Source: Avispirillum sp959601495 (lineage in GTDB: Bacteria; Bacillota; Clostridia; Oscillospirales; CAG-272). From it: 9,850 bases of DNA. A program made the position numbers and the translations under genes. The notes under the pieces are model-generated. The model had not been told where the DNA came from, did no database searches, and worked only from the letters and a program-made list of their open reading frames with translations. The stretch covers positions 1 to 9,850 of the forward strand of contig CAUGPT010000056.1 in NCBI GenBank assembly GCA_959601495.1, in the 5' to 3' direction. Positions 1-5,177 of the stretch are shown here, one piece after another; the first letter of the stretch is position 1, and every line of letters begins with the position of its first letter.

Positions 1-43
1 CTGTATCCTTGAAAAAAGAGAGTTTTTCAGACTGTACTTCACA

Positions 44-70
44 AAGCAAGGCTGCCTTTCAGCCTTGCTT
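44..70. repeat. GCAAGGCTG hairpin, left copy
   Basis: AAGCAAGGCTG (44-54) pairs perfectly with CAGCCTTGCTT (60-70) around the loop CCTTT. The core of the stem is the same as in the terminator at 9506-9530, so it looks like a recurring hairpin cassette. Here the T-tract is poor on both strands (CTTTC rightwards, CTTTG leftwards). Terminator function is therefore possible but not supported as well as for the right copy. Confidence 0.5.
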
Positions 71-102
71 TCGGCAGCTGACGCTGACGCTTTTTCAATT
101 CC
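70..102 (+). repeat. Degenerate fragment of the flank repeat family
   Basis: TCGGCAGCTGACGCTGACGC and the following TTTTTCAATTCCG resemble the part of the repeat at 439-480 that reads TCGGTAAGCTGACG then GTGCTTTTTCAATTCC. About 10 bases are missing in the middle. It lies in the same orientation as the two fuller copies to its right and directly abuts the hairpin at 44-70. It is probably a decayed copy, judged by eye only. Confidence 0.4.
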
Positions 103-224
103 GTAGATAAACGTAATGGATAGCTAAAAGCTACGCTAAAGTCAATTCGTCGAATCTCTCGGGCTTGGAGCACTCGCTTTGTTTTTCAACTCACGGGCGC
201 AATCGGGGTGGTGAGGAAAGATAT

Positions 225-267
225 CTAAGAAAGGAGAGGCGGGAAACACCTGCCTCTCCTTTCTTAG
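225..267. other. 16-bp perfect inverted repeat
   Basis: CTAAGAAAGGAGAGGC (225-240) is the exact reverse complement of GCCTCTCCTTTCTTAG (252-267), with an 11-base loop GGGAAACACCT. As RNA this would be a very stable hairpin. Neither side has a run of T after the stem (ACCGATTCGG rightwards, ATATCTTTCC leftwards), so it is not a standard intrinsic terminator. It sits 17 bp before the first full repeat copy. It may be a transcript-end or stabilising structure of a gene outside the window, or the remnant of a small mobile repeat. Confidence 0.6.
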
Positions 268-283
268 ACCGATTCGGGGATGT

Positions 284-500
284 GTGAAGGGGCTACTTAC
301 GGAAAAGTAGTCCCTTCACGTCCTTCTCACTTACGTTCGGTAAGCTGACCACAAAGCTTGAAATGCTTTCCCAATTTCGGGAAGTTATCGACGCCCGCTG
401 ATGGAACAGCAGTCCCTTCACGTCCTTTCTCTTGCGTTCGGTAAGCTGACGAAAAAGTTTGAAGTGCTTTTTCAATTCCAAAAAGCCGGGAGCCGGCGCC
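284..500 (+). repeat. Two tandem copies of the ~102-bp flank repeat
   Basis: The segment beginning AGTCCCTTCACGTCCTT at 309 recurs at 411, a 102-bp period. Each copy has a hairpin with a six-base loop, then CCCTTCACGTCCTT, a TTCGGTAAGCTGAC block, a GAAaTGCTTTcCCAATT-like block, and finally a GCCGG-rich end. The first hairpin is long: GTGAAGGGGCTACTT (284-298) pairs with AAGTAGTCCCTTCAC (305-319), 14 Watson-Crick pairs plus one G-T, loop ACGGAA. The second is short: GCTG (397-400) with CAGC (407-410), loop ATGGAA. The same family occurs on the opposite strand at 9603-9850. It resembles a dispersed intergenic repeat; no transposase or CRISPR features accompany it. Confidence 0.85.
480..497 (-). 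terminator. Possible short terminator of the lipoprotein gene
   Basis: On the minus strand, 15 nt after the lipoprotein stop codon, GCCGG-CTC-CCGGC forms a 5-bp all-GC stem followed directly by TTTTT (plus-strand 480-484). It falls at the end of the repeat copy, where the other copies read GCCG-GCTTT-CGGC-TTT. The repeat end may therefore double as a weak intrinsic terminator. The stem is short, so this is tentative. Confidence 0.45.
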
Positions 501-512
501 CAGGCACCTCTT

Positions 513-1124
513 TCACCCTTCGGGCTCTGCGTACCTAACGGACTCTATCTCAAGGCTTGAGACAGAGTCCGAGTCGGTATATTCTATCTTTGTCGGATCG
601 CCGGCGCCGTTAAGCGTGACGGTCCATTCATAGCCGTCGCCGCTGCCTCGCAGCACGGTGCTGTCGCCGCCCGCCTTGTCAAACGCGTCAATATCCGATC
701 TCTCAAGCGACAAAAGCTTTCGAAGCGGCAGCACCGTGTCGGCGTTGCGCGCCTCAAGCGGGATCTCAACGCCGTCAATGCCCATAAAAACCGCTGCTCC
801 GCTGCAGCGCAGCGTGACTCCTTCCACGCTTTCGGGCGAGCGCAGCGTAAGGCGCATATCGCCTCCGTCAAGCTGCGCGGCAAATCCCCACTCGCCGTCG
901 CCTTCGCGCCACACACCCTCAATTTCGGCAATTTTCTCCTGATAGTCAAGGGAAGAATCCGTGCCACCCGTCGGCGCGCAGCCGACAAGCACGGCGCACG
1001 CCGTGAGAGCAAGGAGCGCGGCAAAAGCGAGCGCCGCCCGCGTTTTTGTGAGTATATGTTTTTTCGCCGGTCGGTTACTTTCCTGCCGAAGCTTTCCCTT
1101 TACACACATGATCCTATCGTTCAT
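513..1124 (-). CDS. Small predicted lipoprotein, function unknown
   Basis: This is a 203-residue protein. After a basic start (about residues 1-29) comes a hydrophobic stretch (about 30-48) ending in LVGC, a lipobox with Cys49 as the likely lipidated residue; LTAC at 40-43 is a second candidate. The mature part is rich in alternating beta-like segments (RLTLRSPESVEGVTL, AAVFMGIDGVEIPLE, EWTVTLNGAG, then KIEY). This recalls the LolA/LppX-like lipoproteins common in clostridia, but that is recalled resemblance, not a proven match. It would sit on the outer face of the membrane. The ATG at 1122-1124 is preferred because GGAAAGG lies about 11 nt upstream, much as for the next gene; the 29-residue basic leader is unusually long. 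An intrinsic terminator lies only 24 nt upstream, so its own promoter is not evident. Confidence 0.75.
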   Translation of the reverse strand: MNDRIMCVKGKLRQESNRPAKKHILTKTRAALAFAALLALTACAVLVGCAPTGGTDSSLDYQEKIAEIEGVWREGDGEWGFAAQLDGGDMRLTLRSPESVEGVTLRCSGAAVFMGIDGVEIPLEARNADTVLPLRKLLSLERSDIDAFDKAGGDSTVLRGSGDGYEWTVTLNGAGDPTKIEYTDSDSVSSLEIESVRYAEPEG

Positions 1125-1147
1125 AACAAAAAACGCCTTTCCGACGC

Positions 1148-1197
1148 AAAAAAGCGCCGAGCATATATTTTCTCAACGAAAATATATGCTCGGGCGC
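1148..1197 (-). terminator. Strong intrinsic terminator after the DUF6106-like gene
   Basis: Read on the minus strand, GCGCC-CGAGCATATATTTTC pairs with GAAAATATATGCTCG-GCGC around the loop GTTGA, with one bulged C, and is followed at once by TTTTTT (plus-strand A-run 1148-1153). It starts 20 nt past the stop codon of the 1217-1768 gene. It is unusual in lying so close to the next gene on the same strand that it occupies that gene's leader. Confidence 0.92.
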
Positions 1198-1216
1198 CCG
1201 ATATATGACGATATTC

Positions 1217-1768
1217 TCAGTATTTGAAGGTCTCGCCGTCGACCGTGTTTTCTTTGTTGTAATACTTGAAGATCGAAAGCGCTTTTTCGGTGCACTGAAA
1301 CAGTATCAGATTTTTTCCCGCTTCGTTTTCGAAAACGGCGCAGTATATGTCCTCCGTCTGCCGGCTGCTTTTTCTGAAATCGTACACCTTGGCTTTTGAA
1401 TATTCTTTTGCGGTTTCCTGCGTGTACGGCGCAATAAGCAGCATATCTTTGATTTTCACTTCAAGCACGGGCACTCGCTTTTTGCCGCCGTATATGCGGA
1501 CAAAGCGCCAGTCTCCGGACGAGGTGGTGTATTCGTATTCGATATTGGTATACGGCCATGTGAAATAGCAAAGCGCCGCGGCGACAAGCAGACTGATGGC
1601 GCCGAGCCACCAAAGGATGAACCACATTCCGACCACGACGCCGATGTATAATATCACAAGCACGATCTTTGCGATTATCCGCAGCGCGCCGGGAGAGCGT
1701 TTTACCGTAAACTCGGTGTAATTATTTTCGTTGACGGAATTATCAGATCTTTCGTATTCACCGCTCAT
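1217..1768 (-). CDS. Small two-helix membrane protein, DUF6106-like
   Basis: This is a 183-residue protein of unknown function. A short polar N-terminus (1-23) is followed by a basic KRSPGALR (23-30), two adjacent hydrophobic segments (about 31-50 and 52-70), then a soluble domain beginning NIEYEYTTSSGDWRFVRIYGG and containing KKRVPVLEVKIKDMLLIAP (96-114). Two membrane helices, an EYEY strand, a G-K-K-R turn and a 'LLIAP' motif match my memory of the clostridial DUF6106 family; that assignment is by recall. The open frame extends upstream to 1867, but the ATG at 1766-1768 is chosen. AGAAAGGCG sits about 11 nt before it, closely matching the leader of the lipoprotein gene, and the promoter at 1815-1843 would lie inside the longer version. 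It has its own promoter and its own terminator, so it is probably monocistronic apart from read-through. Confidence 0.8.
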   Translation of the reverse strand: MSGEYERSDNSVNENNYTEFTVKRSPGALRIIAKIVLVILYIGVVVGMWFILWWLGAISLLVAAALCYFTWPYTNIEYEYTTSSGDWRFVRIYGGKKRVPVLEVKIKDMLLIAPYTQETAKEYSKAKVYDFRKSSRQTEDIYCAVFENEAGKNLILFQCTEKALSIFKYYNKENTVDGETFKY

Positions 1769-1814
1769 TGCAAAAACCGCCTTTCTGGAAAACTTCGGAT
1801 AGGGTGTATCCGAT

Positions 1815-1843
1815 ATAATAACATATTTTGAAAAAAATTTCAA
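1815..1843 (-). promoter_or_regulatory. Sigma-A promoter for the DUF6106-like gene
   Basis: On the minus strand, TTGAAA (plus 1838-1843) is followed after exactly 17 bp by TATTAT (plus 1815-1820), with TG one base before the -10 (extended -10). Each box differs from consensus at one position. The expected start of transcription is near 1808, giving a leader of about 40 nt. An inverted repeat, CGGATA-GGGTG-TATCCG (1796-1812), covers the predicted start point and could be an operator or a leader hairpin. Confidence 0.8.
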
Positions 1844-1870
1844 GTAGTACCGAAAAAGCAGCTGCATTTA

Positions 1871-1899
1871 TTGAATAAGAAGAAATTATTTGATATAAT
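1871..1899 (+). promoter_or_regulatory. Sigma-A promoter for the addB-addA-ywlG operon
   Basis: TTGAAT (1871-1876), a 17-bp spacer and a perfect TATAAT (1894-1899) with TG at 1891-1892 form a near-ideal extended -10 promoter. Transcription should begin near 1906. It lies back to back with the leftward promoter; the two -35 boxes are 27 bp apart, with the palindrome GCAGCTGC (1858-1865) between them. I see no LexA-type GAAC-N4-GTTC box, so SOS control is not evident. Confidence 0.85.
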
Positions 1900-1910
1900 C
1901 ATTTCAGACG

Positions 1911-1927
1911 GTGCGCCGGCGGCGCAC
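1911..1927 (+). promoter_or_regulatory. Hairpin at the 5' end of the addB mRNA
   Basis: GTGCGCC (1911-1917) and GGCGCAC (1921-1927) are exact complements around the loop GGC. The hairpin would begin about 5 nt after the predicted transcription start and end 12 nt before the addB Shine-Dalgarno sequence. It does not cover the ribosome site, so a role in protecting the 5' end or as a protein-binding site is more likely than blocking translation. This is inference from position. Confidence 0.5.
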
Positions 1928-1939
1928 ATATAAATATGC

Positions 1940-1952
1940 GGAGGTGAGGGCG
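1940..1952 (+). promoter_or_regulatory. addB ribosome binding site deciding a TTG start
   Basis: GGAGGTGA (1940-1947) is a full anti-16S match, five bases before the TTG at 1953. The in-frame GTG at 1911 has no such site and coincides with the leader hairpin, so the TTG is the likely start. The addA start has the same design (GGAGATGA, five bases, TTG). Confidence 0.85.
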
Positions 1953-4900
1953 TTGACAGAGCTTATTTTCGGCAGGGACAGCGACACAAAAACCGAATAT
2001 CTTCTTTCCGAAATAAACCGCGCGCTTGAGGACAAAAAGCGTGTCGTGATAATCGTACCGGAGCAGCAGGCTGTGTGGTGGGACGATCTCTGCGCCCGCC
2101 GCATAGACGAAAAATATGCCCTCAGGGTAGAGGTCGTCAGCTTTACCCGCCTTGCCGACAGCGTTTTCAGAACAGTTGGCGGCGCGGCGAAGCACTACAT
2201 AGGCAATGAGGAGAAAACTCTCGTCATGTGGAACGCTCTGCGCAGCGTTTCCGACAGGCTTTCGGTATACGGCTCCGTGGACAGAGAGGACAGGCACGTT
2301 CCCGCCCTGCGCCGTGCCGTAAGCGAGCTGAAGCTGTACTCGGCAACGCCGCAGTCTCTGCAGGATGCCGCCGACAGGCTTCCCGACAGGTTTTCGTCGC
2401 TGAAGCAGCGCCTTTCCGATCTTTCTCTCATATATGCCGCATACGACGAAATGCTGCATATGTCGTATGACGATCCCGAGGAGGTCGCCGACGCGCTTTG
2501 CGAAAAGCTTGACGGCGACGGCGCGTCGTTTTTTGACGGCACCGAAGTATTTCTCGATTCGTTTCATACGCTGACCCCGCCCGAGATGCGGGTGATGCGA
2601 AGGATTATTTCTCTTTGCGAAAGCGTTCACATAACGATCTCAATGGATGACCGCGACCGCACTCTCCCTCACTTCGGATATGTTTGGGAGTTTGTAAAAG
2701 AGCTTGTTCGACTGTCGGATGTCTGCGGCAGCGAGGTGCGCCGCACGCGCTGCGGATCGAAGAAAAGCGATGCGGTAAAATATATATCCGAAAAGCTGTG
2801 GGATTATTCCGCGCCCGCCTTTGAGGGCGACGTCAGCGGGATATGCGTGTTTGAGTGCGCAGATATTCACGACGAAGCGGTGCTATGCGCCGCAAGGATA
2901 CGCGAGCTGTGCGCCGCGGGCGCGTCGTACTCCGATATAGGAGTTGTGGCGGCGGATTTTTCGAGCCGCCTCGGTATATGCGACAAAACTCTTGAGCGCT
3001 TCGGCATTCCGGCATATGTCTCGGGAAGATGCTCCGCCGGATCTCTTGCGGCGGTCCGTCTGCTTCTGAGCGCCTGCTCGGTCGCGGCGGGCGGATGGAA
3101 GCGCGACGATATCATAGCCTGCGCGGACAGCGGACTTTGTCCCGTTTCTCCCGATTGCAGAAACGCCCTTGAAAGCTATACCGAAATATGGGATATACAC
3201 GGCAGACGCGCATTTACCGACCCGGACGGCTGGAGCATGAACTGGGGCGGATACACCGCGCGGCATACCGCGCGCGGTGATATGCTGCAGGGTCTTGCCA
3301 ACGAGGCAAGAGAGGCGCTCATACCCCCGCTTGAGGCTTTTTCCGAGTCATTCGGCAAAAGCGCCGTCGAGATATGTACGGCGGCATACAAGCTTTTGTG
3401 CGATTTCGACGTATACGAAACTCTGAAAGAAAAGACGGCGCGGTACGAAGCTGCGGGCGACTTTGACATGGCTCAGAGATGCGCCGCCCAGTGGGATGTT
3501 GTATGCGGCATACTTGATACGATCGCCGAGGTCATACCCGATGCCGTTCTCGACGCGCCGCGATTTGCTCTTATTGTGCGCCGACTTGCCGAGGCAAGCG
3601 GCGTGGGCACGATACCGAGCGGGCTTGACTGTGTTACCATCGGCAGCGCGGGCAGCGTAAAGCTTGCGGGCGTGCGTCATCTTATAGTGCTCGGCGCGCG
3701 CGGCGGAGAATTTCCCGCGCCCGCGACCGATTCGGGCTTTTTCAGCGACGCCGACCGCGCGGCGCTGACGGAATGCGGACTGAATCTTGCGCCCGGGTCC
3801 GGAGAGCGGCTGGGTGAAAATATGTTCCGCTTCTGGCACACGGTATCCTCTCCGTCGGAAACGCTTACGCTTATAATCCCCGCGGGCGGCGACGGAACGG
3901 TGACTCCCTCGTCGGGAGCGGCAAGGTGCATAAGCCTTGTGCCCGGTGCCCGCAGAGCCGATCTTTCTCGTGCCGACGGCATGGAAGCTATCAGAAAATA
4001 CGGCACGGCATCGCGCGCAGAAAAAGAAGAAGTGCCCCTTTGCGCCGACGGCGACAGGGTCTCAAAAGAGTGCGCCGACAGTCTTTTCGGCGGAAGTATG
4101 TACATGGATCAGTCGCGCATCGAGTGCTTCAACGACTGCGCGTTCAAATACTACTGCAGGTACGTTCTCGGACTGGACGAGGGAGACACGGCGAGCATCG
4201 GTGCCTCCGACGCGGGCAATCTTCTGCACGGCGTTTTCGAGCGTTTTCTGAAGGAAGCCTGCGAAAACGGCGAAGAATTCCCCATGAGCCGCGAGACTAT
4301 CATAAATAAAAGCGAGCGCCTTGTAAGAGAATATGCGCTGGATGTCTGCCCGCAGGGTGCGGGCAGCAGAGCGAAATACCTGTTTGCGAGACTTGAGCGC
4401 AGCGCCGCCTCCGATATGTGGGAGCTCAGCGAAGAGTTTGCGCATTCAAAGTTCAGACCGGTCGGGTTTGAAATGAAGATAGGATCAGATCTTGTTCCGC
4501 CGTACACCGTAAAAATAGACGAAAATAACAGCATGAATATTTCCGGCGTGGTTGACAGGCTGGATATATACAAAAACGGAGACACCGTGTATCTTCGTGT
4601 GGCAGACTACAAAACGGGGCAAAAGACCTTCAGAATGGATGACGTTGAAAGCGGGCGCAACGTGCAGCTTATGCTGTACCTCGCGGCGCTGTGCGACAGC
4701 CCCGGAGACTGCGCCTTCCGCAAAGCGGCGGCGCCGAACGGAGAAAAGCTTGTGCCCGCGGGCGCGATGTACTTCGTGTGCGTGCCGAAGGCTTCAAGCA
4801 TGAAGGCATCTCCCGACGAGGCAGACTTCGGAAACGCGGATGTTGTGCGCAGCGGCGTATTTCTCAAGGACGAAGGCGTTATGCGCGCCATGGATGACGA

Positions 4901-5177
4901 GCTGTCCGGAAGGTTTCTGCCCGTAAAGTACGTCAAATCCACCGACAGCTACTCGCCCAGAGGCTCTTCCGTTCTGGCGGACCCCGATACAATGACGGAA
5001 ATAAAGGATATGATGTGCCGCTCCCTTGCCAATCTCGGCAAGAGAGTTCTCAGCGGCGACGGCAGAAGCATACCGTCGTCGGGCACGCACTCTCCGTGCA
5101 CATGGTGCGCGGCTGCGCCCATATGCAGGCACGGAGTGAGAAAAGCGGTCGAGAAGGGAGATGAAAGCGTTGAGTGA
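1953..5177 (+). CDS. addB: AddB subunit of the AddAB (RexAB) helicase-nuclease
   Basis: AddB pairs with AddA to process double-strand DNA ends for RecA-dependent repair; it carries one nuclease site and, in Bacillus, the Chi-recognition surface. The product is 1074 residues, a little shorter than B. subtilis AddB (about 1166). The N-terminal UvrD-like, helicase-inactive part includes VPEQ and SFTRLA. The C-terminal nuclease shows His759 (LLHGVFERF), Asp868 (GVVDRLD), Asp885 and Lys887 (ADYKTG), and Gln905 (QLMLYL). Iron-sulfur cluster ligands are Cys729 (FNDCAF) and Cys1049, Cys1052 and Cys1058 (C-x2-C-x5-C), all present. Oddities: the P-loop is degraded to GRDSDTKT (residues 7-14, usually GRxGSGKT), and the position of the Bacillus Chi-contacting Trp73 appears to be Asp. 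It starts at TTG 1953 behind GGAGGTGA, is first in the operon, and overlaps addA by 8 nt, suggesting translational coupling and equal output. Family identity is certain; functional consequences of the changed residues are inference. Confidence 0.95.
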   Translation: MTELIFGRDSDTKTEYLLSEINRALEDKKRVVIIVPEQQAVWWDDLCARRIDEKYALRVEVVSFTRLADSVFRTVGGAAKHYIGNEEKTLVMWNALRSVSDRLSVYGSVDREDRHVPALRRAVSELKLYSATPQSLQDAADRLPDRFSSLKQRLSDLSLIYAAYDEMLHMSYDDPEEVADALCEKLDGDGASFFDGTEVFLDSFHTLTPPEMRVMRRIISLCESVHITISMDDRDRTLPHFGYVWEFVKELVRLSDVCGSEVRRTRCGSKKSDAVKYISEKLWDYSAPAFEGDVSGICVFECADIHDEAVLCAARIRELCAAGASYSDIGVVAADFSSRLGICDKTLERFGIPAYVSGRCSAGSLAAVRLLLSACSVAAGGWKRDDIIACADSGLCPVSPDCRNALESYTEIWDIHGRRAFTDPDGWSMNWGGYTARHTARGDMLQGLANEAREALIPPLEAFSESFGKSAVEICTAAYKLLCDFDVYETLKEKTARYEAAGDFDMAQRCAAQWDVVCGILDTIAEVIPDAVLDAPRFALIVRRLAEASGVGTIPSGLDCVTIGSAGSVKLAGVRHLIVLGARGGEFPAPATDSGFFSDADRAALTECGLNLAPGSGERLGENMFRFWHTVSSPSETLTLIIPAGGDGTVTPSSGAARCISLVPGARRADLSRADGMEAIRKYGTASRAEKEEVPLCADGDRVSKECADSLFGGSMYMDQSRIECFNDCAFKYYCRYVLGLDEGDTASIGASDAGNLLHGVFERFLKEACENGEEFPMSRETIINKSERLVREYALDVCPQGAGSRAKYLFARLERSAASDMWELSEEFAHSKFRPVGFEMKIGSDLVPPYTVKIDENNSMNISGVVDRLDIYKNGDTVYLRVADYKTGQKTFRMDDVESGRNVQLMLYLAALCDSPGDCAFRKAAAPNGEKLVPAGAMYFVCVPKASSMKASPDEADFGNADVVRSGVFLKDEGVMRAMDDELSGRFLPVKYVKSTDSYSPRGSSVLADPDTMTEIKDMMCRSLANLGKRVLSGDGRSIPSSGTHSPCTWCAAAPICRHGVRKAVEKGDESVE
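5157..5169 (+). promoter_or_regulatory. addA ribosome binding site inside the addB 3' end
   Basis: GGAGATGA (5157-5164) differs from the full Shine-Dalgarno by one base and lies five bases before TTG 5170. The ATG at 5161 is inside this element, with effectively no spacing from the GGGAG core, so it is a poor start even though it is an ATG. addB is still being translated here (its stop is 5175-5177), which favours coupled initiation. Confidence 0.75.

Larger units (their letters stand above)
1..512. other. Gene-free left flank with hairpins and repeats
   Basis: I see no credible coding region here on either strand. The stretch contains a GCAAGGCTG hairpin (44-70), a degenerate repeat fragment (70-102), about 120 bp in which I recognise only short chance palindromes (for example TAGC-TAAAA-GCTA at 121-133), a 16-bp perfect stem (225-267), and two tandem copies of the dispersed repeat (about 284-500). 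The nearest gene, the minus-strand lipoprotein, ends at 513, so this is its 3' side. What lies to the left of the window is unknown. Confidence 0.7.

Noticed and set aside
293..481. Minus-strand 62-codon open frame with a repeated DVKGLLF motif
   Set aside because: It lies entirely within the tandem repeat; the peptide repeat simply mirrors the 102-bp DNA repeat (102 is divisible by three). There is no ribosome site, and the hairpin and loop conservation explains the sequence better.
284..500. CRISPR-like array
   Set aside because: The whole unit of about 102-116 bp repeats end to end, including at the right edge, with no short identical repeats separated by unique spacers and no cas genes.
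1769..1867. N-terminal extension of the DUF6106-like gene up to 1867
   Set aside because: It would include the gene's own promoter (1815-1843) and lacks a ribosome site; ATG 1766-1768 has AGAAAGGCG upstream.
1911..1952. GTG start for addB at 1911
   Set aside because: It has no ribosome site, overlaps the leader hairpin just after the predicted transcription start, and adds MRRRRTYKYAEVRA, which does not fit AddB N-termini. TTG 1953 has a perfect GGAGGTGA.
1899..2630. 243-codon minus-strand open frame opposite addB
   Set aside because: It is a shadow of the GC-rich addB coding strand; it is Arg/Ala-rich, has no family resemblance, and overlaps the mapped promoter and addB motifs.
3254..3279. 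Inverted repeat CACCGCGCG...CGCGCGGTG inside addB
   Set aside because: It arises from two nearby Thr-Ala-Arg codon sets (TARHTARG) in GC-rich coding sequence; there is no sign of a separate function.
5161..5169. ATG start for addA at 5161
   Set aside because: The ATG is part of the Shine-Dalgarno element itself, leaving no spacing. TTG 5170 has ideal spacing and fits family N-termini. The difference is only three residues, and some pipelines would choose 5161.
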